Origin: Microbacterium sp. zg-B185
Lineage (GTDB): Bacteria > Actinomycetota > Actinomycetes > Actinomycetales > Microbacteriaceae
Assembly: GCF_030246885.1 (NCBI RefSeq)
Contig: NZ_CP126739.1
Coordinates: 1,674,001-1,738,000, forward strand
Length of the DNA stretch: 64,000 nucleotides
Direction: 5' to 3'
Below are positions 1 through 8,070 of this stretch, piece by piece; position 1 is the first letter of the stretch, and each line of letters starts with the position of its first letter. The notes under the pieces were generated by a model that made no database searches, was not told the origin of the DNA, and saw only the letters and a list, made by a program, of their open reading frames with translations. Made by a program: the position numbers and the translations under genes.

Positions 1-927
1 CTGGCAGGGCAGCCATTCATCGGCGAACTTGGTGTTGTCGGCGTAGTCCGGGGACACCGTCACGACCTTCGTTCCGCGATAGCGGACCTCGGCCATCCAG
101 TGCGCGTCCGGGGTGCGGGTCACCGGAACGTTCGAACCCCACATCATCAGGTAGGTGGCATCCCACCAGTCCCCGGATTCGGGCACGTCGGTCTGGTCGC
201 CGAACACCTGGGGGCTCGCGACCGGAAGGTCGGCGTACCAGTCGTAGAAGGACGTCATCACGCCGCCGAGCAACTGGGTGAACCGCGTGCCGATGCAGTG
301 CGACACCATCGACATCCCGGGGATGGGCGAGAAGCCGGCGACCCGGTCGGGTCCGTACTCCTTGATCGTGTGCACGTAGCCGGCGGCGACGAGCTCGACG
401 GCCTCCGCCCACGTCGCTCGCACCAGTCCCCCCTTGCCGCGAGCCTGCTGATAGCGGCGGCGGATGTCCGGATCGGTGGTGATCCGCCCGAAAGCCAGGA
501 CGGGGTCGCCGGTCTCCGCCTTCGCCTTGCGGTACTCCTCCAGGAGCACGCCGCGGACGTAGGGGTAGCGCACCCGGGTGGGGGAGTAGGTGTACCACGA
601 GAACGCGGCGCCGCGCGGGCAGCCGCGGGGCTCGTACTCGGGTCGGTCCGGTCCCACACTGGGATAGTCGGTCTGCTGCGCCTCCCACGTGATGATGCCG
701 TCCTTGACGTACACCTTCCACGAGCAGGATCCGGTGCAGTTGACGCCGTGCGTGGAGCGGACGACCTTGTCGTGGCTCCACCGATCGCGGTAGAAGGAAT
801 CGCCCTCACGGCCGCCCTGCAGGAACTCCGCCCGATGATCGGAGGTCTGCTCCCGTCTGGTGAAGAACCGTGCGACGCTCAGTAGCGCATCGGAAGCCGG
901 ACCGTCAACACCGATCGCGGGCGTCAT
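1..927 (-). CDS. narG: Respiratory nitrate reductase alpha subunit, N-terminal part (runs off the window)
   Basis: The minus strand reads 309 codons without a stop from the ATG at 927 to base 1, so the 3' part (family length about 1,200 residues) is outside the window. NarG is the molybdenum catalytic subunit that reduces nitrate to nitrite with quinol-derived electrons at the membrane. The Fe-S signature is complete: H60, C64, C68 and C103, in HGVNCTGSC and RGCPRG, with the spacing of NarG's FS0 cluster. The stretch DQTDVPESGDWW (about 244-255) is the region holding the family's Asp molybdenum ligand, followed by MMWGSNVPVTRTPDAHW. narHJI would be expected beyond the left edge. It is divergent from the BKACE operon, so regulatory DNA is expected in 928-1241. 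Identification is secure; only the missing 3' part is unknown. Confidence 0.95.
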   Translation of the reverse strand, partial: MTPAIGVDGPASDALLSVARFFTRREQTSDHRAEFLQGGREGDSFYRDRWSHDKVVRSTHGVNCTGSCSWKVYVKDGIITWEAQQTDYPSVGPDRPEYEPRGCPRGAAFSWYTYSPTRVRYPYVRGVLLEEYRKAKAETGDPVLAFGRITTDPDIRRRYQQARGKGGLVRATWAEAVELVAAGYVHTIKEYGPDRVAGFSPIPGMSMVSHCIGTRFTQLLGGVMTSFYDWYADLPVASPQVFGDQTDVPESGDWWDATYLMMWGSNVPVTRTPDAHWMAEVRYRGTKVVTVSPDYADNTKFADEWLPCQ

Positions 928-1241
928 GCCCGAAAGCTACTCGGGCCGGGTGACCCCTGCTAAGGGCTTAGGTCCCGCATCGCAATCGCGGAGATCAAGC
1001 ATCGGCTGTTGCTAATTGAGCATGATGATTGTAATGTAATCGCAGTCGACAGCAGGGACTGTCCGGTCCCGACTCAACGAGGAGACGGTTGTGACAGCAC
1101 CATCCCTCCTCCCCACGAGGTCCTGCTTCAGGGATGACCGGATCCTCTTCCCCTGACGCAGGCGAGTGTCCGTAGAACCGCAGTCCCGGCGTCTCGCCCG
1201 CCCGCCCCATACCTCCATCACACGAAAGCATGGGAGATCGC
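928..1241. other. Divergent intergenic region between narG and the BKACE operon
   Basis: About 314 bases without a convincing gene. It must hold the promoters of narG (leftward) and of the BKACE operon (rightward). An AT-rich patch around 1009-1045 is the only break in the G/C-rich sequence. A TTGCTA and a TGTAAT lie there but are 20 bases apart, so I do not call a promoter. No clear FNR-type or NarL-type site was recognised by eye. Confidence 0.5.
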
Positions 1242-2150
1242 ATGTCATCTCGGCCCGTAGTCATCGTCGTCGCTCCGACCGGGGGCATGCAGATGCCGCG
1301 TCCCGGCGTGGAGGTGCCGCTCACCGCTGACGAGATCAGCGCCGAGGCGCGCCGCTGCCGCGACGCGGGCGCGGCACTCGTGCACGTCCACGCGCGCGAC
1401 AAGAACGGCAAGAACACGATCAAGCCGGAGGCGTTCAACCGGATCATCAAGCAGATCCGGGATCAAACCGACATCCTCGTGCAGACCACGAACGGATCCG
1501 GTGTGACGCAGGATCCGAAGACGGGCGAGTGGCGCTGGCCGAACGACGACGATCGCCTCGGGCTTTTGAACCTGGACGAAGCGCCCGACGTCTACGGAAT
1601 CGCCGCGGGATCTGCTGACTTCTGGCACCCCGACGGCGGTTACTTCGACGAGGTCCCCTACATGAACTCGCCGCGCTACCTGAAGGAGACCATCCAAGAG
1701 GTCTACGGCAAGGGATCGACGCTCGAGTACGAGGTGACCGGTCTGCACGTCATGGACCGGTTGGCCCTCTACGCGGAGCAGGGGTTCCTGGACCGGAATG
1801 CGTCGAACCTGTGGTTCACGTTCGGCGGCGGGCTGTGCTTCAGCCCGGCAGATCCGGAGAGGCTCGTCCACGCTCAGTCGTACATGAAGCGGCTCTTCCC
1901 GAATGCGAAGTGGGGCGTGCTCGGTGCGGGGCTGCACCAGTACACCTGGCCGGCACTCGCTCTCGCTCTGGACTGCGACGTCATCCGCGTCGGGATGGAG
2001 GACAGCCTCTACCTGCCAGACGGCTCTCTCGCACGGACGAATCACGACATCGTCGAGGCCGTCGCCAAGATCGTCGAGGTCTTCGGACGCCGCCCCGCGA
2101 CGCCGGCCGAGGCTCGCACGATTCTCGGCCTCGATGTCGTTCCGCAGTAA
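1242..2150 (+). CDS. BKACE family (DUF849) 3-keto-acid cleavage enzyme
   Basis: 302 residues. BKACE enzymes are zinc-dependent and condense a beta-keto acid with acetyl-CoA, releasing acetoacetate and a new acyl-CoA. The TIM-barrel signatures are visible: APTGG near the N-terminus, LVHVHARD with metal-binding H48 and H50, and RVGMEDS with E253/D254, matching the family's zinc Glu and its neighbouring catalytic Asp. I chose the ATG at 1242 because GGGAG lies five bases upstream; an in-frame ATG at 1230 would add four residues. It is the first gene of an operon with an ABC importer, an FAH-family enzyme and a GntR regulator, suggesting a role in breaking down an imported organic acid. The side-chain specificity cannot be read from the sequence. 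Confidence 0.88.
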   Translation: MSSRPVVIVVAPTGGMQMPRPGVEVPLTADEISAEARRCRDAGAALVHVHARDKNGKNTIKPEAFNRIIKQIRDQTDILVQTTNGSGVTQDPKTGEWRWPNDDDRLGLLNLDEAPDVYGIAAGSADFWHPDGGYFDEVPYMNSPRYLKETIQEVYGKGSTLEYEVTGLHVMDRLALYAEQGFLDRNASNLWFTFGGGLCFSPADPERLVHAQSYMKRLFPNAKWGVLGAGLHQYTWPALALALDCDVIRVGMEDSLYLPDGSLARTNHDIVEAVAKIVEVFGRRPATPAEARTILGLDVVPQ

Positions 2151-2192
2151 CAGTTCGCAGTAAAGGGCAACAACCAACGAAAGGTAACGACT

Positions 2193-3167
2193 GTGCGCAG
2201 ATTTGTTGCATTGACAGCGGGCGCGGGAGTGGCGATGTTGGCACTCTCGGCCTGTGCTTCCGGTGGAGCTTCGGGTGCAGACCCGTCGGGAGATCCAGGG
2301 CTGACTCCCGTGCGGTTGGGCTCGACGACGATTTCCGTGACCGCGTGCCTCCAGCTCGGGATCGAACGCGGCACCTTCGAGGAGCACGGACTCGACGTCG
2401 AGTACCAGGCCAGTCAGTCCGGCGCTGCCATCATGCCGGCGGTCGCGGCCGGCCAGACGGAGTTCGGCGTCTCCGGCCCTCCCACGGTGCTTCTCGCGGC
2501 CGCGCAGGGGATCGACGTCGTCGCGGTGACGGGCATCAACTCGTCCCCGACCGAAGGACCCGACGCAGCGGCCGTGGTCGTGAGCGCCGACTCCGACATC
2601 CAGAGCTCCGCTGACCTTCCCGGGCACTCCGTCGCGGTCACGACGCTCAACGGAAGCGGTGCGCTCAACATCCGCGACTCCGTGAAGAAGGCGGGAGGAG
2701 ACGCCGAAGAGGTCTCCTTTGTCGAGATCGGCCTGCCCGACATGGGCGCACAGCTCGAGGCGGGGACCGTCGACGCGGTGTGGACTCTCGAGCCGTTCCT
2801 GGGACTGCTCGTGGAGCAAGGCAACCGCGTCGTCTCCTACCCGTCGGTCGAGGCCATCCCCGGGCAACCCGCACTCGTGACCTTCGCCGCACGCAAGTAC
2901 GCCGAAGCGAACCCCGAGGTGGTCAAGGGTTTCCAGGAGGCCGTGTTCGAGTCGGTCGCCTATTGTGAAGAGAATCCGGACGACTACAAGGACGCGATCG
3001 TGCGTTACGTGGAGATGCCGGCGGATGTGGTGGCGGCCATCCAACCCGAGATCTGGACCCCGGAGATCGATGGTGACCTTCTTCAGCAGATCGCCGACCA
3101 GATGCTCACCTATGGCGTGATCGACTCCGAACTCGACGCCGGCGACCTCTTCGTCAGCACGAAGTAG
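2193..3167 (+). CDS. ABC transporter substrate-binding lipoprotein (NMT1/SsuA-TauA type)
   Basis: 324 residues starting at a GTG (2193) preceded by AACGAAAGG. The N-terminus is a lipoprotein signal: charged MRR, hydrophobic core, lipobox LSAC with C21 as the lipidated cysteine. The rest has the type-II periplasmic fold of the nitrate/sulfonate/thiamine-precursor class (early GIERGTFEEHGLDVEY, then GQTEFGVSGPP and VDAVWTLEPF). It would capture the substrate outside the membrane for the permeases encoded directly downstream. The partner enzymes (BKACE and FAH family) suggest a carboxylated organic compound rather than a sulfonate; this is inference, and no monooxygenase typical of sulfonate operons is present. 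Confidence 0.9.
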   Translation: MRRFVALTAGAGVAMLALSACASGGASGADPSGDPGLTPVRLGSTTISVTACLQLGIERGTFEEHGLDVEYQASQSGAAIMPAVAAGQTEFGVSGPPTVLLAAAQGIDVVAVTGINSSPTEGPDAAAVVVSADSDIQSSADLPGHSVAVTTLNGSGALNIRDSVKKAGGDAEEVSFVEIGLPDMGAQLEAGTVDAVWTLEPFLGLLVEQGNRVVSYPSVEAIPGQPALVTFAARKYAEANPEVVKGFQEAVFESVAYCEENPDDYKDAIVRYVEMPADVVAAIQPEIWTPEIDGDLLQQIADQMLTYGVIDSELDAGDLFVSTK

Positions 3168-3173
3168 CGGCTT

Positions 3174-4001
3174 GTGACCAGTCCGGCCATGGCCTCGGTG
3201 CGAACGGGACGAGCACGGCTCCGCCTCCTGGGGGATTCGCGGGTCCTCCTCGGTGGGGTTGGTGTGCTCGCACTGATCGCGCTGGCGGAGATCCTGCCCA
3301 GGGTCGGACTGGTCAACCCGCGCTTCCTGCCGCCGTTCTCCGAGATAATGCCGGCCCTCGTCCAGAGGCTGCAGACGCCGGTCTTCTGGCAAGCGCTCGC
3401 CGACACGCTCATCACGTGGGGGGCGGGGGTGTCCATCGCCCTGGTCGCCGGGGTCGTGCTCGGCATGATCATCGGCTCGGTAGCAGTGCTTCGGGAAGCC
3501 ACCGCATCCACCATCGAGTTCCTGCGACCGATCCCGTCGGTGGCGTTGATCCCGCTGGCCGTCATCGTATTCGGCCCCGGACGCGCGTCGACCGTGTTCC
3601 TGATCATCTTCTCGTCGTTTTGGATGGTGATCATCCAGGTGCTTGCGGGCGTTCAAGACGTGGACCCGGTCGCGCGCGACACCGCCCGGAGTTACCGGTT
3701 CCGGCTGTTGACCGTCGGCCTGCGGGTCGTCTGGCCGACGACCCTGCCTTACGCCCTCACCGGGTTCAGACTGGCGGCGACGGTCGCTCTTCTGCTGACG
3801 ATCACAGGAGAGTTGATCATCGGGTCTCCCGGCCTCGGCAGTCTGCTCTCCCTCGCGCAGCAGTCCGGCCAAGTGGCCGGGATGTATGCCCTGGCCATCG
3901 TGTGCAGCCTTCTCGCTCTGCTGGTCAACCTCGGGATCCGGCTCCTGGAGCGCCGGGTGCTGCATTGGCATCCCTCCGTGCGACTGGAGCAGGCACTGTG
4001 A
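3174..4001 (+). CDS. ABC transporter permease (SsuC/TauC type), first copy
   Basis: 275 residues from a GTG at 3174, six bases after the binding-protein stop. It is a binding-protein-dependent transport inner-membrane component with about six membrane segments. The EAA-type cytoplasmic loop (RDTARSYRFRLL...) that docks on the ATPase is recognisable around residues 163-180. Its stop TGA (3999-4001) overlaps the next permease's GTG start. Two distinct permeases in one operon suggest a heterodimeric channel. The substrate is not determinable from sequence. Confidence 0.9.
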   Translation: MTSPAMASVRTGRARLRLLGDSRVLLGGVGVLALIALAEILPRVGLVNPRFLPPFSEIMPALVQRLQTPVFWQALADTLITWGAGVSIALVAGVVLGMIIGSVAVLREATASTIEFLRPIPSVALIPLAVIVFGPGRASTVFLIIFSSFWMVIIQVLAGVQDVDPVARDTARSYRFRLLTVGLRVVWPTTLPYALTGFRLAATVALLLTITGELIIGSPGLGSLLSLAQQSGQVAGMYALAIVCSLLALLVNLGIRLLERRVLHWHPSVRLEQAL

Positions 4002-4837
4002 GCATCCGGGACTCCGTCGATACGCCGGATTCCGTCGCACGTCGGCGACCGATCCCCGGGTCCTCGTGGCTCAGGCGCGTGTTGATGGTCTTCGGCCTGC
4101 CGACAGTGCTCGTCATCGTCTGGTGGCTTACGTCCGAACGCGCGGACAGCATCTACTTCCCGCCCCTGAGCGAGATCTTCGGGCTGTTCGGCAAGACCTG
4201 GTTCGAGTCGGACCGGATCACCCACGATGTCGTGCCGTCCATCGTCAGGCTGCTCATCGCCTACGGGCTCGCGCTCCTCATCGGCATCGCCTTGGGCATC
4301 GCCATCGGACTGTCCCGATCGCTTCGATCCATCACCGAACCGGTACTTGAGTTCTTCCGCGCAGTCCCCCCGCCGGTGCTCATCCCGGTCCTCATGCTCT
4401 TCCTCGGCATCGGCACGCCCATGAAGATCTGGGTCATCGTCTTCGGCACGGTCTGGCCCATCCTCCTCAACACGATCGAGGGCGTCCGCGCGTTCGATGA
4501 GGTGCTGCGGGACACCGTGAAGAGTTATCGCCTGGGCCCGCGACGGCGTCTCGCCATCACCCTCAGGGGCGCCTCGCCGCAGATCGTGACGGGTGCCCGC
4601 CAGGGGCTCGCGATCGCCGTGATCCTCATGGTGCTTTCGGAGATGTTCGCCGCGAACGAGGGACTCGGCTACACAGTCGTGTTCTTCCAGCGTTCGTTCG
4701 CGATTCCCGAGATGTGGAGCGGAATCATTGTGCTCGGCCTTCTCGGCGTGACCCTGTCCCTGATATTCCGACTGATCGAGCGGTGGCTGCTGTTCTGGTA
4801 CCACGGCCAGCGTCAGTCACAACGCGGAGGAAACTGA
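3998..4837 (+). CDS. ABC transporter permease (SsuC/TauC type), second copy
   Basis: 279 residues. I place the start at the GTG at 3998, which overlaps the previous stop (GTGA); the open frame extends further upstream only as antisense-like filler. It has about six predicted membrane helices and the EAA loop RDTVKSYRLGPRRRLAI, homologous to but clearly diverged from the first permease. It would form the other half of a heterodimeric channel. Its stop (4835-4837) overlaps the ATPase start codon by one base, indicating translational coupling. Confidence 0.9.
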   Translation: MSIRDSVDTPDSVARRRPIPGSSWLRRVLMVFGLPTVLVIVWWLTSERADSIYFPPLSEIFGLFGKTWFESDRITHDVVPSIVRLLIAYGLALLIGIALGIAIGLSRSLRSITEPVLEFFRAVPPPVLIPVLMLFLGIGTPMKIWVIVFGTVWPILLNTIEGVRAFDEVLRDTVKSYRLGPRRRLAITLRGASPQIVTGARQGLAIAVILMVLSEMFAANEGLGYTVVFFQRSFAIPEMWSGIIVLGLLGVTLSLIFRLIERWLLFWYHGQRQSQRGGN

Positions 4838-5697
4838 TGCCCGACCAACCCGTCCGTCGCGAAAGCGGATCGGAGATGCTCCGAGTCGAGCACCTTCAGA
4901 AGACCTATCGCTCTGCACAAGGAGAGACCGAGGCGATCCGCGACCTCACCTTCGAGGTGCGGGCCGGCGAGATGGTGTGCATCGTGGGTCCGTCAGGCGC
5001 CGGTAAGACCACACTGATGCGCTGCATCTCCGGTCTCCTGCCCGCCAGTGCCGGTCAGGTCACACTGGAGGGCCGACGGGTGTCCGGCCCGCCGGAGGGA
5101 ATCGCCGTGGTGTTCCAGGAGTACGCGCGGTCGTTGTTCCCGTGGCTCACGGTCCGTGAGAACGTCGAGCTTCCCCTCAAGGAGATGAAGCTGAAGAAGC
5201 CGGAGCGTCACCGTCGCGTGCAGGAATCGTTGGATGCCGTCAGCCTCGCCGACGTCCCCGACGCGTACCCCTGGCAGCTCTCCGGCGGCATGCAGCAGCG
5301 CGTCGCCATCGCTCGCGCTGTCGCGTGCGAGCCCCACATCCTGCTGATGGACGAACCGTTCGCTGCCGTTGACGCCCAGACCCGCGCCGATCTCGAAGAC
5401 CTGGTTCGTCAGCTCTGGCATCGGCTGGGAATCACACTGTTGTTCGTCACGCACGACATCGACGAGTCGATCTACCTCGGACAGCGCGTTCTGGTGTTGT
5501 CCGCCCGTCCCACAGTGATCCTCGAAGACGTCCAGATCGATCTGCCGGACGAGCGCGATCAGATCGTGACGCGCAGTGCGCCGGAATTCGCCCGTCTTCG
5601 TGCCCACATCTACGACCTCGTCCGGAAGGCGAAGAAGGGATACCGCCCCGAGTCCGCGGTCACCGCGCAGGCCGACACCGTGAAGGAGCTCCCGTGA
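4837..5697 (+). CDS. ABC transporter ATP-binding protein (SsuB/TauB type)
   Basis: 286 residues from the ATG at 4837, with GGAGG upstream. All nucleotide-binding motifs are present: Walker A GPSGAGKTT (51-59), Q-loop VVFQEY, signature LSGGMQQR (148-155), Walker B HILLMDEP (167-174) and the H-loop in LLFVTHDIDE. The closest type is the nitrate/sulfonate/taurine ATPase group, matching the adjacent permeases and lipoprotein. It energises the importer. The stop overlaps the GTG start of the FAH-family gene. Confidence 0.93.
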   Translation: MPDQPVRRESGSEMLRVEHLQKTYRSAQGETEAIRDLTFEVRAGEMVCIVGPSGAGKTTLMRCISGLLPASAGQVTLEGRRVSGPPEGIAVVFQEYARSLFPWLTVRENVELPLKEMKLKKPERHRRVQESLDAVSLADVPDAYPWQLSGGMQQRVAIARAVACEPHILLMDEPFAAVDAQTRADLEDLVRQLWHRLGITLLFVTHDIDESIYLGQRVLVLSARPTVILEDVQIDLPDERDQIVTRSAPEFARLRAHIYDLVRKAKKGYRPESAVTAQADTVKELP

Positions 5698-6680
5698 AGA
5701 TCGGCCGATGGGAGGGTGCTGAGGGGGGCGCCGAAGGTTTCATCCACGACGGCCGTGCGATCGAGTTCCTCGACGGATGGTCTGTCGCCGATGCCCTCGG
5801 CTCCGGGCTGCCGGACCTGCGGTCCCGTTTCGGTGCGGCGACAGCCGCCGACGCGGGCGTCCAGCTTGCGGAGGTCCGCCTGCTCGCGCCGCTGCGTCCG
5901 GCCACCGTCCGCGACTTCGTCACGTTCGAAGAGCATGTCGAGGGCATCACCGCCGGGGTCCAGGGGGCGAGCGACGTTCCCGCGGAGTGGTACCAGGCGC
6001 CGACCTTCTACTTCACGAACCCGCACACGATTCTCGGCGACGGTGAGATGCTCTCGCCCCCGGTCTCCGAGCGGCTGGACTTCGAGCTCGAGGTCGCGGT
6101 CGTCGTCGGGGGGCAGGTAGGAGGTGCGAGCAACCTGACTCCCGAGGCGGCGGCGGGTCGCATCTTCGGGTGCACCATCTTGAACGACTGGTCGGCGCGC
6201 GACCTTCAGGCCCGCGAGATGAAGGTGCACCTCGGGCCGGCGAAGGGCAAGGACTTCGGCACCTCCTTGGGCCCGTGGATCGTCACGGCGGATGAGGTCG
6301 AAGGCTATCTCGACGCTGAGGGCTTTCTCGAGCTCCGAGCCGAGACCTTCGTGAACGGCGAGCTCATCGGCACAGACCTCCTGTCGAACATGGGGTGGAC
6401 GTTCCGTGAACTCGTCGCGTACGCGTCCCGCAACTCGGTCGTGGTGCCCGGCGACGTGCTGGGCTCGGGGACGGTCGGAAACGGCGGCTGCCTGGGCGAG
6501 CTGTGGGGACGAAACGGCGGCCCGACACCCCCGCCGCTTCGAGAGGGCGACGAGGTTTGTCTCGTCGTCGAGGGCCTCGGTAAGATCGTGAACCGGGTAG
6601 GCCCGGCCGTCGCTGCGCCGCCCGTCGCGGCAGCCCGCCCGGGGGACCGCCGGCGGGCGCGGGGAGGATTGCAGAGGTGA
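5694..6680 (+). CDS. Fumarylacetoacetate hydrolase (FAH) family protein
   Basis: 328 residues from a GTG (5694) overlapping the ATPase stop. FAH-family enzymes use a divalent metal for C-C bond hydrolysis or decarboxylation of 2,4-diketo or 2-keto acids. Visible hallmarks: DFELEVAVVVG with the metal-binding Glu pair, NDWSARDLQ, KGKDFGTSLGPW, GSGTVGNGGCLGE and the terminal REGDEVCLVVEGLG. The last 30 or so residues are a basic, Ala-rich extension that may be lineage-specific. Together with the BKACE gene it implies a pathway in which a keto acid is formed and cleaved. Substrates could be aromatic meta-cleavage products or other acylpyruvates, but no ring-opening enzyme is nearby. Confidence 0.88.
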   Translation: MKIGRWEGAEGGAEGFIHDGRAIEFLDGWSVADALGSGLPDLRSRFGAATAADAGVQLAEVRLLAPLRPATVRDFVTFEEHVEGITAGVQGASDVPAEWYQAPTFYFTNPHTILGDGEMLSPPVSERLDFELEVAVVVGGQVGGASNLTPEAAAGRIFGCTILNDWSARDLQAREMKVHLGPAKGKDFGTSLGPWIVTADEVEGYLDAEGFLELRAETFVNGELIGTDLLSNMGWTFRELVAYASRNSVVVPGDVLGSGTVGNGGCLGELWGRNGGPTPPPLREGDEVCLVVEGLGKIVNRVGPAVAAPPVAAARPGDRRRARGGLQR

Positions 6681-7408
6681 GCATGAGCGATACTCGGGAG
6701 CCGGGCGAGCCCAAGTTGCGCACGGTGACATCTCGGGCTGCGGTCGCCGCCCTGTACGTCCAGGACCTGATTGCCCAACGTGAACTCGGCCCCGGCGCTT
6801 TCGTGGCGAGCAAGTCCGACCTGCAGAGCGCCACGGGGGTCGCGCGCTCGACGGTGGGCGAGGCGCTGAAGATCCTCCAGGAACGCAGGATCGTCACAGT
6901 GAAGCCGGGTCCGCGCGGGGGTGTCTTCGTGGCCGACCCTGAGGCGAATTACACGGTCAAGCGCCTGTTCCTCGTGAGCGGCAAGACCGCGGACGCGATG
7001 GCGGTGCGTGATCAGCTCGAGCCGATGGTCATCCGGGAGGCGGTGCTGTGGCGCACCGCCACTGACGTGTCCGAGCTGCGCGAACTCATCCGTCTGACCC
7101 GCGAGCGCGTGGACGACCAGATGCAGACCCTCGCGTTGATCTGGCGGCTGCACCGCAGGATCGGCGAGATCACCCCGAATGCCTTCTTGCGTGCCACCTA
7201 CGTCGACCTCATCGACTACCTCCGCGAGCACACTGCGCCCGCGCAGAGTCCTCCCGTCGCCTCGCGGGAGGACCTCGAAGCGCGGCGCGTGAAGGCTCAC
7301 GAAGCGCTGGTGGATGTCATCGAGCGGGGAGACCCCGATGCCATCGACGCCGCGATGGCGGTGCACGACGCGTTCGAGCGGTCGCCGCGCGATCGACCCG
7401 GCTCCTGA
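6677..7408 (+). CDS. GntR-family transcriptional regulator (FadR/FCD-like)
   Basis: 243 residues if started at the GTG at 6677 (overlapping the previous stop), or 241 from the ATG at 6683, which has AGAGGTG directly upstream. The N-terminal winged helix is clear: residues about 20-85 contain SKSDLQSATGVARSTVGEALKILQERRIV and GPRGGVFVAD. The C-terminal half is an all-helical effector domain of the FCD kind. As the last gene of the operon it is the natural ligand-responsive regulator of the BKACE-ABC-FAH genes. The final codons lie inside a 16-bp tandem repeat, so the C-terminus may vary between strains. Confidence 0.87.
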   Translation: MSMSDTREPGEPKLRTVTSRAAVAALYVQDLIAQRELGPGAFVASKSDLQSATGVARSTVGEALKILQERRIVTVKPGPRGGVFVADPEANYTVKRLFLVSGKTADAMAVRDQLEPMVIREAVLWRTATDVSELRELIRLTRERVDDQMQTLALIWRLHRRIGEITPNAFLRATYVDLIDYLREHTAPAQSPPVASREDLEARRVKAHEALVDVIERGDPDAIDAAMAVHDAFERSPRDRPGS

Positions 7409-7438
7409 TCGACCCGGCTCCTGATCGACCAGGCTCCT
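7391..7438. repeat. Three tandem copies of a 16-bp unit over the GntR stop codon
   Basis: The unit GATCGACCCGGCTCCT occurs at 7391-7406 and 7407-7422 identically, and at 7423-7438 with one change (C to A). The first copy carries the last codons of the GntR gene and the stop codon straddles the copy 1/copy 2 boundary. A 16-bp unit is not a multiple of three, so copy-number changes would not extend the frame simply. Confidence 0.9.
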
Positions 7439-7585
7439 GATGGAGTAGCGCACGAGGTCGCTCCCTGTCTTTGACATGATCGCTCCCGTGACGTTCCGTG
7501 CGGCGCGCGCGCGGACGGCCCGTCGGCAATGTCTTGCCGGCGTTTTACCGCGACGACTGTCGGCTGACCAGTCCCGCGAGAGCGA

Positions 7586-7622
7586 CGAAGAGCCCCCCGA
7601 GCGCGGCTCGGAGGGCTCTTCG
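7586..7622. terminator. Strong hairpin, likely bidirectional terminator
   Basis: The arms CGAAGAGCC...GGCTCTTCG enclose CCGAGC-GCG-GCTCGG, giving a long, nearly perfect G/C stem (37 bases). There is no long U-tract, which is common in actinobacterial terminators. It could end the operon from the left or a former minus-strand gene whose 3' end survives at 7632-7657. Confidence 0.75.
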
Positions 7623-7631
7623 TGACGGGGC

Positions 7632-7657
7632 GGGATCAGACCCCGTAGTACAGCTCG
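7632..7657 (-). other. Relic of a glutamine synthetase gene 3' end (candidate attachment site)
   Basis: Read on the minus strand this encodes ...E-L-Y-Y-G-V-stop, matching the C-terminus of the intact glnA (E-L-Y-F-G-V-stop at 57767-57785). Over about 24 bases the two differ at three positions. Only the last few codons are preserved; the preceding sequence is not glnA. It lies about 190 bases from an excisionase/integrase pair, as expected of an attachment-site remnant. Confidence 0.55.
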
Positions 7658-7757
7658 GCTTTAGGATCTGAGATTCGGAGGGTGTTCCACAGGATCGTAC
7701 TCCCTTGCGAACTCAGGGAAGTGCGATGCTGAGCATGGGGTGGGTCGCCGCTGCGGC

Positions 7758-7794
7758 TGTCCGAGGACCTGTCCGTTTTGCCGATTCTTGTCCG
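7758..7794. promoter_or_regulatory. TGTCCG repeats, candidate integrase/excisionase arm sites
   Basis: TGTCCG occurs at 7758, 7770 and 7789. The 22 bases 7757-7778 match 57623-57644 near the opposite edge of the accessory region at 21 of 22 positions, and the third copy is spaced similarly (19 versus 21 bases). Repeats at both ends just inside the candidate attachment sites resemble arm-type sites of a tyrosine integrase. Binding is inferred. Confidence 0.5.
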
Positions 7795-7845
7795 CCCTAC
7801 GGGTCTTCCTGGGGGTCTACGGGAGGTGCCGCCTACCTGTTTGAT

Positions 7846-8070
7846 ATGAGCGCCGACCGCCCTCGCCTCTGGACTGCCCAGGAGCTTGCCGACTATACGG
7901 GCATCCCCATCAGGACGCTCGCTGACTGGCGGACGGAGCGCGCGCGCAGCCGAGGTCTCGGATTGCCGTTCGTCGCAATCTCGGCGCACAACGTCCGCTA
8001 CCGCGATGAGGATATCGAGGCGTTCATCGCAGGGCGGATCGTGGCTCCGATGGATAGGGCGGCCGACTGA
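7846..8070 (+). CDS. Small helix-turn-helix protein, probable excisionase / AlpA-like
   Basis: 74 residues from the ATG at 7846. It carries a MerR/excisionase-like DNA-binding unit: WTAQELADYTGIPIRTLADW, then a positively charged stretch and VRYRDEDIEAFIAGR, the usual pattern of helix-turn-helix plus a recognition stretch leading to a final helix. Its stop shares a base with the integrase start at 8070, a typical xis-int arrangement. It probably controls the direction of recombination or regulates the element. Confidence 0.8.
   Translation: MSADRPRLWTAQELADYTGIPIRTLADWRTERARSRGLGLPFVAISAHNVRYRDEDIEAFIAGRIVAPMDRAAD

Larger units (their letters stand above)
7409..7845. other. Non-coding boundary region before the first integrase module
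   Basis: No credible gene. It holds the end of the 16-bp repeat, a strong hairpin (7586-7622), a relic resembling a glnA 3' end (7632-7657) and TGTCCG repeats (7758-7794). Together these look like the left end of an integrated element; each is listed separately. Confidence 0.6.

Noticed and set aside
1009..1040. Possible sigma-70-type promoter TTGCTA / TGTAAT upstream of the BKACE operon
   Set aside because: The spacing is 20 bases and the -35 match weak; not good enough to call.
1245..4040. Long minus-strand open frame (about 930 codons) across the BKACE and ABC genes
   Set aside because: It is the antisense shadow of clearly coding plus-strand genes, as expected at high GC; its translation is low-complexity and Arg/His/Asp-rich without any domain.
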